DNA of 64,000 nt from Malania oleifera (GCF_029873635.1 NC_080417.1:30616214-30680213); one strand, 5' to 3'. Shown: positions 1 through 11,699, counted from the first letter of the stretch. Numbers and translations are program-made. Notes: a model not told the origin generated them from the sequence alone.

Positions 1-331
1 ATGGGAAAGTTCAATGAATTCATTCAGCAATGGGAACTAGTTGATTCACCATTAAGTAGGGCATCATTTATGCGGTCAAACAACCAAGAAAACCCCATTT
101 TATCGAGACTAGACGGATATTCTTGGTTAGCCCGGAATGGTTGGATCTTTATCCAAAAATGTGCCAAAAAACACTTACCAGAGGCATATCTTATCACAAC
201 CCGATACTTCTAGATTGTGGGGGACTGATTTTGGGGGAAATCTCCTTTCAAATTCAACAATTCCTAGCTCAAATTGCAAAAAATAAAAAAATAAAAATTC
301 AACAACGTCCATATTGAGCAATGGTGGAAGG
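1..331 (+). pseudogene. LINE endonuclease fragment (5' part, cut by window edge)
   Basis: Conceptual translation gives the C-terminal part of an apurinic-type endonuclease as in plant L1-like LINEs: a segment reading FNEFIQQWELVD, then a serine/asparagine stretch and SRLD, continuing in another frame with VSPEWLDLYPKMCQ and a PILLDCGG block near 200-215. A frame change near 120-125 separates the two parts, so it is not functional. It begins before the window. The element is interrupted at 331/332 by an LTR insertion and resumes at 3578, as shown by the 5-bp duplication gaagg at 327-331 and 3578-3582. Confidence 0.8.
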
Positions 332-500
332 TGTTAGGACCGAAGGAGCTCATGGGTGGGTTTGATACATATGGGTAAACACCAACTTGATCCAAATGAT
401 TGAGCCTATTGGGTCTTGGACTCAACCATGTATATATAAACATCCATTATCCACTCAAATTTTCCAATGTGGGACAAACTCACAAGTGGAATTCTCAACA
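332..500 (-). repeat. TRIM-type LTR, family B, copy 1
   Basis: The plus strand runs from TGTTAGGACC to TTCTCAACA, so on the sense (minus) strand the LTR reads TGTTGAGAATTCC to GGTCCTAACA, with TG/CA ends. A related copy lies at 48003-48169. A purine-rich tract (complement of ATCTCCCCCTCAC, 501-513) abuts it on the sense-upstream side, as expected for a 3' LTR. Confidence 0.8.
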
Positions 501-829
501 ATCTCCCCCTCACTTGTGAGTTCCAACTGCTCTCCCTTTAACGGAAACCGTCTCCCTTTTGGGAGTAAGTCCAATTCCTCAACAGTTGCTCAAGTGGGCC
601 TTACCACTAGCATCTTACGTACTTCAGATTGCATTCCACATGCCTCCGAACCAATCCTACCTCCCACATTTTGACCCTATTCGAATCCATCCCAGGCCTA
701 GATGATCCTTATTGGCTTCGGTCACACAATTGGTCCTCCAACTGTTAGCACGTCAGGAGAATTAGTTTCACGTCTCGACTTTTTATGATGACGCACACCT
801 AGAGCTACAAATCGCCAGCTCTGATACCA
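501..829 (-). mobile_element. TRIM-B internal region with polypurine tract and primer site
   Basis: This short non-coding region lies between a polypurine tract (501-513) and a primer-binding site matching the 3' end of initiator tRNA-Met (sense TGGTATCAGAGC, 818-829). A related internal region sits at 48170-48498. No 5' LTR of family B follows the primer site; Copia RT coding sequence follows instead. Confidence 0.7.
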
Positions 830-831
830 CT

Positions 832-2442
832 TCACTGTATCTCATCTTGCATGGCCTCAACCCACTCTGTATTGTGTTCATCTTCCATGGCTTCTTCAAA
901 ACACTGGGGCTCTCCCCTATCAGTCAATAACACATATTGTTCTACTGAATACCGAGTGAAAAGATGTCGGTCTCTGGCTAACCTCCTAGATGGAATCTCT
1001 GGCACTATCAACTGCTCATTAGTCTCAACATCTCCTAGAAACTGTAAGGGAACATGCACATCACCTCTACCCTGGTGGTCATCTTGAACATCATTCTCAA
1101 CCTAAGATGAAAATTTTTTCAAAGGAACTGAATCCACATCAGTCAAACTGTCACCTTGCTGAGACATAGATTTCTCTACCTTCTCAATATCCTGAATCGT
1201 TTGATCTTCTACAAACACGACATCTCTACTTCTTACAATTTTCTTCTCAACTGGATCATAAAGCTTGTATCCAAACTCATCTTGACCGTTGCCAAGGAAT
1301 ATACACTGTCGCATTTTCTCATCAAGTTTGGACCTTTCATCTTTTGGAATATGCACAAATGCTTTATACCCAAAAACACACAGGTGATTATAGGAAACAT
1401 CCTTACCTATCCAAACTCGGTCTGACACATCAAACTATAGAGGAACATAGGGTGTAAGATTTAACACGTGAATAACAGTGCTCAAAGCCTGTTCCTAAAA
1501 GGATTTTGGCAACCGGGCTTGTGAAAGCAAACATCTCACTCTTTCAACTAGTGTTTTGTTCATCCTTTCTGCTATGCCATTCAATTGAAGAGTTTTTCGA
1601 GGAGTCTTTTGATGTTGAATACCCTGCTATCTGAAATATTCATCAAATGGACCAGAATACTCTCCACCGTTATCAGTCTGGATGCACCTCAGTTTCTTCC
1701 TAGTTTGTCTCTCAACTAGGGCTTGAAATTGTTTGAACTCACCCAACACTTGGTCTTTTGATTTCAAGGTACGTACCCACAACTTCCTTGAATGATCATC
1801 TATGAAGGTCACAAAGTATCTGGAGCCACCAAATGTTCTCGTCTTCATAGGGCCACACACACCCGAATGTCCAAAATCCAGTATCTCTGAATTTTTTGAA
1901 TAAGGGGAATTCTTGAAGGAAACTCTACTCTGCTTCCCTGACAAACAATGAGTACACCTTTTCAAAAGTGTACTTTTTAGTCCACATAGCAAACTTTTCT
2001 TCCCCAGTAGAGCTAATCCTTTGTCACTCATGTGAGCCAGTCTCTTGTGCCACAACTCTATTATACCATTGTCCTCCATCGCATTAACTATGTCGTTGGA
2101 GATATTTGCTTACAAATCGTACAATGCAGATTGCTTTATGCCTCGAGCCACAACCATAGCACCCTTGGTGAGCTTCCACTGGTCATCACTGAAAGTGCTG
2201 TAGTACCATTCGTCATCAAGTTTACTTGCATAAATCAAATTCAAACGAATGTCAAGAATATGCTTCACATCTTTAAGAACTAAACTCATGCCATCATTTT
2301 TCTTCAGATACACATCCCCAATTTCAATGACTTTAACCAAGCTATCATTGCCCATCTTTACTGTTCCAAAGTTACCAGAACTATAGGATGTAAAGAGATC
2401 CTTCTGAAATGTAGCATAAATGGAGGCACCACTGTCAATCAC
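832..2442 (-). pseudogene. Copia pol fossil (protease, integrase, start of RT)
   Basis: Minus-strand translation is recognisably that of a TNT1-94-like Copia polyprotein. In order there are an aspartic protease region with the DSGAS core (about 2110-2442), a GAG-pre-integrase and integrase core region (about 1627-2079) containing HKRLAHMSDKG and TDNGGEYSG, the integrase C-terminal part (about 1102-1428), and the linker into RT ending EAMQDEIQ (832-1059). The rest of RT and RNase H is absent: the sequence passes directly into TRIM-B material. It is a broken fossil with several breaks. Confidence 0.85.
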
Positions 2443-2452
2443 CCAGCTGGTC

Positions 2453-3235
2453 TCATGGTATGCAATTTATCATCTCATCATCATAAACAATGAGGAATTC
2501 TACAGGAGTGGTGGTAGAAACTCTATCATCACCATCTTTGTCATTTCCATTCTTCGTTCCCCTCCTTTTCTCATTCTTGTTTTCTTTCTTCAATTGCCTG
2601 TAATATTTCTTGATGTGTCCCTTTTTCCTGCAATGATAACACTCAACATTTGCAAACTTGTTGGACTTGCTTTTGCTGTTATCTATGTTCTTCGGACCTT
2701 TGCTCTGACTTCTCCCCCTCTTTTCTGTAACCAAGATCTCTGATTGTGAAGAGGATCCCTGCATTTTTATTCTTATCTCTTCATTTAGCAAAAAACTCTT
2801 GGCCATATCCATTAAGATTACACTTTCTGGAGCAGAGTTTGACAATGAAGTTCTGAGCATCTCCCACGAGTCCGGTAATGAACCAAGCAACAATAACCCT
2901 TATATCTCATGATCAAACTTAATACCCATTTCATCCAATTGATTAATAATTCATTGGAACGTGTTCAGGTGATCAGATAAAGGAGTCCCGTCCTGGTACC
3001 TCAAAGCCATCTTTTTTTTAATAAAAAATAACTTATTATTTGCAGTCTTTCTAGCATATAACTGTTCAAGCTTACTCCATAGAGAACATGCATTTGTCTT
3101 TCCACTAATATGGTTCAAAACATTATCATCTAATCATTGCCCAATGTACCCACACACCTGTTAATGTAACAAAGTCCATTCCACATTAAACCTTTTTTCT
3201 TTTTTTCTAGTTTTTCAGCACTAAAGAATTGACAC
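2453..3235 (-). pseudogene. Copia gag fossil
   Basis: The minus-strand translation shows a Copia gag with a UBN2-like body, including a segment LPDSWEMLRTSLSNS, and a CCHC zinc knuckle reading CYHCRKKGHIKKY. It lies directly upstream of the protease in the usual Copia order. Its 5' leader begins next to LTR A at 3239 with a primer-like sequence (sense TGGTGTCAATTC). It is broken, with several breaks. Confidence 0.8.
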
Positions 3236-3238
3236 CAG

Positions 3239-3577
3239 TGTTAGGTGGTCATGGGCCTTCTCAACCCCAAAAGCTAGCTCAATGGGTGAGGCTTTCTCTC
3301 ACACTTAATAACTTACCACTAGCCTCTTCCACAACCGATGTGGGATAACCCAACAATCTCCCCCTCACACATCGGGGTCTCTCCCGCTAAGGCAACCATC
3401 GGGGTCTCCCACGGCACGACACATTAGGGAGAATGTTGGTGAATCAAGCTCCAATACCAGTGTTAGGTGGTCTTAGGCCTTCTTAACCCGAAAAGCTAGC
3501 TCAAGGGGTGAGGCTTTCCCTCACACTTAATAATTGACCACCAACCCCTTCCACAACCGATGTGGGATAACCCAACT
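3239..3577 (-). mobile_element. TRIM element, family A (LTR-internal-LTR)
   Basis: Two 117-bp direct repeats, 3239-3355 and 3461-3577, flank a 105-bp internal region. On the sense (minus) strand the LTR runs TGTTGGGTTATCCCACATCGG-like to CCACCTAACA. The internal region has a primer site (sense TGGTATTGGAGC, 3448-3459) and a purine tract (3356-3368). This is the standard layout of a terminal-repeat retrotransposon in miniature. It has no target duplication of its own: the 5 bp before 3239 do not match those after 3577, so it belongs to the larger composite. Confidence 0.85.
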
Positions 3578-6072
3578 GAAGGAATATTAAGTGAGGTGAA
3601 AAACATCATTTATTTTGGCCCCAAAGCTTAAATTTTTAAAATACAAACTAAAAAGATGGAAGAGATCACTTCAAGAAGAGAATGCTTTGCAAGAGCATAC
3701 ACGAATGCAAGATATGGACAGGTGGAATAGATTGGAAGAAAACAACTAGGTTGATGCAAATGACAAAGAGGCCAAAAACAATTCAATGAATAATTTACTA
3801 TTCATTCTAGATCAGAAGGAGTCTTCTTAAAGATTTAAATCGAGAGAAAACTGGCTTAAAACTGGGGACAAGAACACAAAGTTTTTCCACAATATGACTA
3901 CTCTTAGAAGAAATTTCAATTACATATCTAAGTTAGTTGTTAAAGAAAAGCCATGTGAGTCTTACAAGGATATAAAGAAAAGGGGTGGTTGATTTTTTTT
4001 TTTTCCAGGCATTGTACAAGGAGACTAACTTACGGAGACTAAAATTGGATGGCAAGAGGTTCAAGAAACTCTCAGTGAAGATAAAAATTCACTCGAAGGG
4101 GACTTTTTTGAAAAAGAAGTGTTTGAAGCAATTAAATCCTTAAATGGTAACAAAGCTTTGGGACTTGATGGTATAACCATTGTCCTTATTCTGAGTTGTT
4201 GGGATTCCTTTAAACATGAATTCATGGAGGCTATAAAGGAGTTCGAATCAACATGGTGGTTTGAGAAAAACTTAAAGCCGCATTCATTGTTCTTATCCCC
4301 AAAAGAGGGGGTGCTCAAAATGTGAAGGACTTCAGACCACTAAGCCTTATCAGCACCTTCTACAAAATCCTAGCCAAAAACTTAGCTATTTTTCTAAAAA
4401 AGATGCTGTCTTGTTTAATTTCAAATAATCAAATGGAGTTTGTACCTTTTTTAATTTCAAAGAATCAAATGGTGTTTATGGGCAATAGGCAAATTCTTGA
4501 TGCATCCTTACTAGCAAATGACTGCATTAACTTCATGAAGAATAAAAAATGGGAGAGCTTACTTTGCAAATTAGATTTGAAGAAAGCATTTTATCACATG
4601 AATTGGTAGTGCCTTTTGAACATCATGGAGATAATGTTTGGGCAAAAGCGGATTGGTTGGATCCATCACTGCATCTCCTCAGCTTCATTTTCTATTCTTA
4701 GGGGAAGCGACGAGCTTCTTTAGTAGTACCGGAGGACTTAGACAAGGTGACCTACTCTCTCTCCTTTCTTGTTCACCTTGATTATGGAGGCATTCTCTCA
4801 AATGATTTTTAAGGCAGTTGAGCTGAACCTATTTAGTGGTGTCAAAATGAAGAGATTAGAAACTTGATTATTCCATTGCTATGCTTTAAGGCAGCTGCAG
4901 GATTGAATGTGAAACTATCTAAGAGCAACTTGTACCCTATTGGAGATGTAGCCCATCGAGAGAGATTCGTCCAAATTCTCCAATGTAGGCTTGGAGGTTT
5001 AGCCACATCTTATTTGGGTCTTCCTTTGAATCAAAAAGAGGGAGCTAAACACATTTGGGACCTAGTCCTAGGAAATATGGAATCCAAGTTATCTAAGTGG
5101 AAGGAGGACTATCTCTCTTTGGGAGGCAGAATTATATCTGATTAAATCTTCGCTATCCAATTTGCCCATTTATTTCCTCACTTTGTTGCCTTTGCCCTCA
5201 GTTGTCGCCAAAAGAATCATAAATCTCCAATGCAATTTCCTTTAGAAAGGCAATTTAGAGTCGTTCAATTACCCACTAGTTAAATGGGATTAGGTCTACC
5301 GAAAATGTAGCAAGGAAGGTTGGGAATTAAAAACTTGAAAAGGATGAATGTGGCTTTGTTGAGCAAATGGTGCTAGAGATTTTGCTTCAACCAAATAGTT
5401 TGTGGAGAATTCTGGTTTGGATAAAGTATGGATATGAGTCTAAGGCATGGAATCCATTAAACAACAAGAAGAAACATGGTGATGGTGTTTGGAAAAGGCA
5501 TCACATTCTTCTGGAAACATGCAATGATAAACTTAGGGAATGGCTGCAAAACCACATTTTGGTCAGACATTTGCATAACCGACAAATCATTGAAAACCTT
5601 GTTTCCAAACCTGTTTTGAATAAGTGATTCATAAAGAGGCCAAGGTAGCATCCACAATAGAGATAACTCAGGAAACATATCATGGAATCTTATCTTCCCC
5701 AGAAGACTCAAAGGTGCTCATGCGGTGGAGCCAGAGGGTCTACTAGACATTCCAAAGAGTGCAAACTTGCAGTAAACAGGGAAGATGCTTGTTGTTGAAA
5801 GCATCCTAAAAGTAATACATATATAGTGGTGAGTATGTACAACACTATATAGAGTCCCAATTTGGAGACATAGGCAAGGGTTGACTATAAATTATGATGG
5901 AACAAGTTCATCTCGACTAAAGTATCAGTGTTCACGTGGCTCACTGCTCGAAATAGAATTTTGGTTGGCGATAGTATGCAAAAAAAAAAGGGTTAGCACT
6001 CTCCATCCTTTTGTCACCTATGCAAACACGATTTGGAAAGTGTGAGGCATTTGTTTCTCCATTGTGATTACT
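3578..6072 (+). pseudogene. LINE reverse transcriptase region
   Basis: This continues the LINE of 1-331. Visible parts are the pre-RT linker (WLKTGDKNTKFFHNMT, about 3850-3900), an RT finger region (about 4119-4320), the FRPLSLISTFYKILAK block (about 4325-4380), a LCKLDLKKAFYHMNW block (about 4565-4607), the GLNVKLSKSNLYPIGD and SYLGLPL region (about 4900-5030), and a zf-RVT-like end with VRHLFLHCDY (about 6040-6070). The catalytic YADD segment expected between the last two RT blocks is missing near 4860. Several frame changes and stops are present. A local tandem duplication lies at about 4417-4478. The tail resumes at 14775. Confidence 0.85.
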
Positions 6073-7939
6073 TGTCACACCCCAAACCCGGAAATGGGAC
6101 CCGGGGGTGATAATGGAATCTAACATGTCCCTGTATCCAATCAAACATCCAAAGATACAGTACAATGGATGAGGGTCCGATCCCGCGGGGTTCCCAAGCA
6201 CCCTAAACACATCCAATCACAATCATACATACAGCGGAAAAAGGTCATCTATATACATATATGCAGTACCATACTAGAGTCTATGCAGGAGCAAAACATG
6301 GCTCTACCAAAATGTACAAATTGGGTGCCCAACACATCCCAAAATGGCAGCCCATCAAAATACAGTCCTAGCACTTACCCAAGCACTAAACCCAGTACAC
6401 CGGCCACTACGCTCCCTACACCAGGACACTAGTTCCGGTTACTCGAAGGACTTGTAAAAATATACGTGCACCAAGGGTGAGACACCTCTCAGTAAGGAAG
6501 AACACAAGTTATATCGGTGTGTGGCATTTGAGTGTTATCATGATACACTAACATGCATGGATCACTAGTCAAAATAATCAAAACAGTTCCAGTATTTTCA
6601 CAAATCAAGCAATACAATCTGGTGTCGTCACACCCTTCGGCTCAAAGTCGTACTGTCTGGTGGTATTTCACACCCTTCGGTAAAAACCAGTGATCTGGTG
6701 ATATTTCACACCCTTCGACTCGAAGCCGGACTGTCAGGTGGTATTTCACACCCTTCGTTAAAAACCGGTGATATTGTGGTATTTCACACCCTCCAGCAAA
6801 TGCCGATGCCCTCGGTAACCTGGCATAGCATCAGCTTTGAACCGGTGCAAATTTGGTGTTTGCACACCCTTTGGCTCGAAAGCCGGCCAATCTAGTGGTA
6901 TTGCGCACTCTTCGATAAAAGCCGAATTTTCAAACCTAGAACAATTCGGAACCCCGTTTCTATTTCACAAAAATACAACATATGCATGCTCATATAACCA
7001 AACAAACCACACCCATTTGGTAATCTAAATCATGGTTTTTCAAAAAAAGATAATTTAAACAAGTCAAGGCACGACCATCCCAATAACACAGTATAAATCA
7101 ACATATATCCACGGTTTTCAACAAAACCAGGGATGCAGCCCGTTGCCCCCTTTTCGCAAAACTGTAATAATGAAAAACTCATAGTTTTCCTCGTTAGATC
7201 CCCCTAAATGAGTATCCAAAACACACACAGGATCGTGGACCACAGTTCCACCGAGTCCGATTTCAAAAATAACCAATATATAATTCCCCTTACCTTTTCC
7301 CTGAAAAGCAAATCCCGAACTCCAAGGCTCCTAAACAGCGAACCGAGTTCCAAAACCTACAAATCACAGTACATAATATACTCACAAAATCGTTCTCTAC
7401 TAAACTACTGGATCAGAAATGAAAATCGAGCCTTACCTCAATTTTTCGCCGAAACCCGAAAATCTCCAAAACGAGAATTCGATCCGTAGAAGTTGTAGAG
7501 AATCCTTCCATGATCCTCATGGTAACTTTAAATTCCTGATTCCATCAACAATTGGTGAAGAAAACTAGAGAGAGAGAGTAGGGAGAGGTTAGATAGAGAG
7601 AGAGAGGGAGATATTTGAAGTTTTCTTAATGAAAAAGTAAAGGGAGTTTCTATTTATAGATCTTTGACCCCGAGCAATTTCGTCGACGAAATGGTGTTCT
7701 CGTCGACGAATCTTTCACTGACTTCGTCAACGAATCGATGGCCTCATCGACGAATCTGAGATCGCTGGTTTTTCTGAGACTTCTCGGCTTCTCCTCGTCG
7801 ACGAGTCTCTGAATTTTGTCAACAAGAAGAACAAAGGCTTCGTCGACGAAATATGGCTTCATCGACGAAATCTGCCAAATTCCTAATTTTTCCCCTCTCT
7901 TATTTATTTAACCCATTTATCACGATTCGGGTTCTTACA
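6073..7939 (-). repeat. 3' LTR of the Tekay-type element
   Basis: The sense strand begins TGTAAGAACCCG at 7939 and ends GGTGTGACA at 6073. From U3 inward it holds a CG-rich palindrome array (7676-7872), a TATA box (sense TATAAATAG, about 7651-7660), a CT/GA-rich leader (about 7565-7615), a minisatellite of roughly 38-bp units (6619-6820; CACACCCTTCGG core) and the shared block CTCAGTAAGG (6478-6498). It has one more minisatellite unit than the 5' LTR. Confidence 0.9.
7651..7872 (-). promoter_or_regulatory. LTR promoter: TCGTCGACGA array plus TATA box
   Basis: About eight exact or near copies of the 10-bp palindrome TCGTCGACGA lie between 7676 and 7872, most flanked by TT and AA. They stop about 16 bp upstream (sense strand) of a TATA box at 7651-7660. 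The 5' LTR has the same arrangement (14530-14705). A promoter role is inferred from position. Confidence 0.6.
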
Positions 7940-8219
7940 ATCTCCCTTCCTTACAAAAATTTTGTCCTCAAAATTTGCCATCTCTCATTCATAAAGTCAT
8001 ATCCAGAATACACATACACGAACTACCAACAATAAACTGGCGACTACTACAGTGCAGTCCTATCATACACATACACATACACACCCTCACTTATGGCGGA
8101 GGAATACCGTGGTTACATATACAACGGTTTTAGGAGTTCACAATACACATGCACTCCCGACGACTAACCACCTATCCCAACCCACAGTAGGATCGTGTAC
8201 AAGTGCTCAAAACAACTGT

Positions 8220-9860
8220 GGATACTTCTGGTGTATTTTCGTTTCTAGTTCCCAAAAAGCTTCCTAAACCTCGTGGTTCCACCACAATACCTTCACTAAT
8301 GGTATCTCTTTGGTATGAAGCTTCTGAACTTTACGGTCCAAAACTTGAATAGGTATCTCCTCATACGCTAAGGTATCCCCAATTTCCAACTCATCATAAC
8401 TAATAACATGTAAAGGATCCAACACGTACCTCCTCAATATGGATACGTGAAACACATTGTGGACCCTCAAAAGTGTTGGAGGTAATGCAATCTTGTAGGC
8501 TACCGGACCCACTCGCTCAAGTACCCCGAATGGTCCAATATACCTCAGGCTCAGCTTGCCCTTCCTGCCGAATCTCATCATCCCTTTTATCGGAGCAATA
8601 CGCAGGAATACCTTACCTCCCACTTCAAAATCTAACACATGGCAGCGAACATCTGCGTAACTCTTCTACCAACTCTAAGCTGATCTGATCCTGTCCCAAA
8701 TCAAACCCACCTTCTCAGATGCCTGCTGTACAAGTTGAGGTCCTAACACCTGACGTTCACCAACCTCATCCCAACACAAAGGAGATCGACACCTCCAACC
8801 ATATAAAGCCTCGAACGGTGCCATCCCGATACTAGACTGGAAGCTGTTATTATAAGCCAACTCTACAAGTGGAATAAATTGTATCCAACTACCACCGAAG
8901 TCTAACACACAAGCTTGCAACATATCTTTCAATATCTGTATCATCCTCTCCGACTGTCTATCAGTATGGGGGTGGAACGCTGTACTGAAAGTAAGCTTCA
9001 CCCAATGCCTCTTGCAAGCTCATCTAGAATTAAGAAGTAAACCTCGGATCTCGATCTGACACAATGGACACCGATACCCCGTGCATCCTCACAATCTCAT
9101 GCATATACAACTCTGCTAGCCTACTCAAAGGATAGCCAACTTTCATCGGTATGAAATGAGCAAATTTCGTCAATCTATCCATGATCACCCAAATAACATT
9201 CTGCCCGTGAAGCGCTAGTGGCAATCCAGTCACAAAATTCATGGAAATATGCTCCCATTTCCATACCGAAATAGGCAAAGGCTGCAACGGCCCTACCGGT
9301 CTCTGATGTTCAACTTTCACCTACTGACACGTCAGACACTGCTCCACGAACTGAGCAATTTGCCTCTTCAAACTAGACCACTAGAAGGTCTCGCGCAAGT
9401 CCCGATACATCTTTGTACTACCAGGATGTACCGTATACATAGAACGATGCTCCTCCTCCAGAATCGTCCTTCTGATCACATCATCGTTCGGAACACACAG
9501 TCTCGTCCCAAACCTCAACACACCTCCTTTGGAGATGTTAAACTCCGTAGTCAATCCCTAGTGTACCTTTTCCCTAACCTCTGCCAACATTGCCTCACTA
9601 GCCTGCGTGGCTTTTATACGCTCAAATAAAGTTGGATGGACCACCAAACCAACAAGATAGGCCTGATGATCACCAACCACCAACTCTATAGTTGAACTCT
9701 CCAAATCCCGTCTAATGTGACACTGAGTTACAACCGTAAATACAGTCGTAGGCCCTGACTTCCGACTTAACGCATCAGCTACTACATTAGCCTTCCCTAG
9801 GTGATAACTGATCGTGCAATTGTAATCCTTGATCAACTCTAGCCACTGCCTCTGCCTCAT
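8220..9860 (-). pseudogene. Tekay integrase with chromodomain-like tail (fossil)
   Basis: The minus-strand translation carries an RNase H end followed by integrase sequences: [15 protein letters not shown] and [12 protein letters not shown] (about 9030-9320), FHPHTDRQSERMIQ and ELAYNNSFQSSIGMAPFEALYG (about 8675-9001), then LRYIGPFGVLERVG, LPPTLLRVHNVFHVS and a chromodomain-type ending VLWWNHEV...WELE (about 8220-8638). The last part is what separates chromoviruses from other Gypsy lineages. It is broken in a few places. Confidence 0.88.
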
Positions 9861-11184
9861 GTTTAGCTCCTTCTGTGTGAAGAAATACCTGAGGCTCTTA
9901 TGGTCTGTGAAGATCTCACACTGCCCCCCGTATAAATAATGTCGTCAGATCTTCAGTGCATATACCACAGCAGCCAATTCCGGATTATGCGTAGGGTAAT
10001 TCTTCTCGTACTCTTTCAATTGCCGAGAAGCATTCGCCACTACCTTAACCTGCTATATAAGCACACATCCCAGACCTTTTAGAGACTCGTCTCTATAAAT
10101 CACAAACCCACCATCCCCCGAAGGAATGGTTAACACTGGAACAGTAACTAGTCGGTGCTTCAACTCCTGAAAGCACTGCTCACAATCACTAGTACAGTCA
10201 AACTGGACTCCCTTCCTGGTTAATCGTGTCAGAGGTCCAGACAGTTTAGAGAAACCCTCCATGAACCGATGATAGTAACCCACCAGTCCCAAAAAACTCT
10301 GAACCTCCTGCACATTCTTTGGCCTTACCCAGTCGACCACAGCTTCAATCTTGCTAGGATCAACTGATATACCATCCCCAGTAACCACATGGCCTAAGAA
10401 CACAATCTGACTCAACCAAAATTCACATTTCTTCAGTTTAGCATACAGCTTCTTCTCCCGCAGAATCTATAACATTAACCACAAATGTTCCACGTGCTCC
10501 TCCATACTCCTCGAATAAACCAGAATGTCATCAATGAACACCACCACGAACCGATCCAAGTACTCATGGAAAACCCTGTTCATCAAATCCATGAACACCA
10601 CTGGAGCATTTGTCAACCCAAATGGCATGACTAAGAACTCGTAGTGGTTATATCTAGTTCAGAAAGCAATCTTCGCTACATCCTCCGCTCTAACCCTCAC
10701 CTGATGATATCTTGACTGAAATATCAATCTTTGAAAAGACCCGCGTCCCCTGCAACTGGTCAAAAAGATCATCTATACGAGGTAAAAGATAGCGATTCTT
10801 CACAGTCACCTTGTTAATCTCACGGTAATCAATGCACATCAGCATCGACCCGTCCTTCTTCTTCACAAACAATACTGGAGCTCCCCATGGCGAAACACTA
10901 GGTCGAATGAATCCCCTGTCTAGTAATTCCTGCAACTGCTCCTTTAACTCTTGAAGTTCTGCTGGAGTCATCCGGTACAGAGCTTTAGAGATCAGTGTCT
11001 TACCAAGCAGCAACTCTATCGCAAACTCCACCTCAAGATCCAGAGGTAAACCGGGTAAATCATCTAAAAACACATCTGAAAATTCGCTAACTACCCGAAT
11101 GTCCTCGAGCCTCAGCTCATCCCGTGGCGGTTCCTTCATACAAGCTAGGTGCCCCTGACATCCGTCCAAGAGTAGACTCCTCAC
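9861..11184 (-). pseudogene. Tekay reverse transcriptase and RNase H (fossil)
   Basis: The minus-strand translation includes the Gypsy RT opening ([26 protein letters not shown], read in parts; about 10690-11184), the conserved ending [21 protein letters not shown] (about 10340-10415) and RNase H-type sequence downstream. The central palm region between about 10480 and 10690 is present in nucleotide homology. It is broken in a few places. It sits between protease and integrase as expected. Confidence 0.88.
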
Positions 11185-11202
11185 CTATAGTGCCGACAGA
11201 AT

Positions 11203-11655
11203 CTATGGCGCTGAACGCTCACACGATCCTATGAATTCATACTCCTGCTCCCCAGGAGGTCTAAAAACTACCACCTTCCTACGACAGTTGATCACAGCAT
11301 GATTGGAGAATAACCAATCCATCCCCAGAATGATATCGAACTCCAACATGTCAGATACCACAAGATTCACCGGTAGCAGCTTTCCCTGAATTTCCACTGG
11401 GCAGTCTACCAACATCTTCCTATAGAAAGATACACTCCTAGATGGCATAGTAATAGATAACACCTCATTCATGTTTCGGGTCTCAACCCCACATCGTCCC
11501 ACAAAATTCACAGACACAAAGGAATGGGTTGCACCCGAATCAAACAAAACAGAAGCTTTATTCGAAAGCAATAATAAGGTACCTGTCACCACGTTACCTG
11601 CATGCTCAGCGTCCGCTGGAGTAAGAGAGTATACTCTGGCCGGAGCTGTATTCAT
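11203..11655 (-). pseudogene. Tekay aspartic protease region (fossil)
   Basis: The minus-strand translation shows a retropepsin core VLFDSGATHSFVS, followed by FDIILGMDWL and the NC(R)RK block typical of Gypsy protease-RT linkers. It lies between the gag zinc knuckle and RT. Confidence 0.85.
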
Positions 11656-11699
11656 TTGAACGGTTCCCTAAGGTATCTGATTGCTCCCTTGGTTCACAC

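Larger units (their letters stand above)
332..3577 (-). mobile_element. Composite TRIM-Copia-TRIM insertion
   Basis: A single target duplication, gaagg (327-331 and 3578-3582), encloses a chain of LTR-retroelement pieces, all on the minus strand. Read 5' to 3' on that strand they are: a 117-bp LTR (family A), a primer site, a short internal region, a purine tract, a second LTR A, a second primer-like site, Copia gag, protease, integrase and the beginning of RT, then a further primer site, a short internal region, a purine tract and a 169-bp LTR of family B. Both outer ends are LTR ends, but of different families. The coding parts are fossils with several breaks. It could be a chimeric cDNA integrated once, or stacked insertions trimmed later. 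Confidence 0.75.

Noticed and set aside
818-829. tRNA-Met gene fragment
   Set aside because: This and the similar sites at 12960, 24655, 28611, 48487 and 54100 are 12-base primer-binding sites of retroelements or virus, not tRNA genes.
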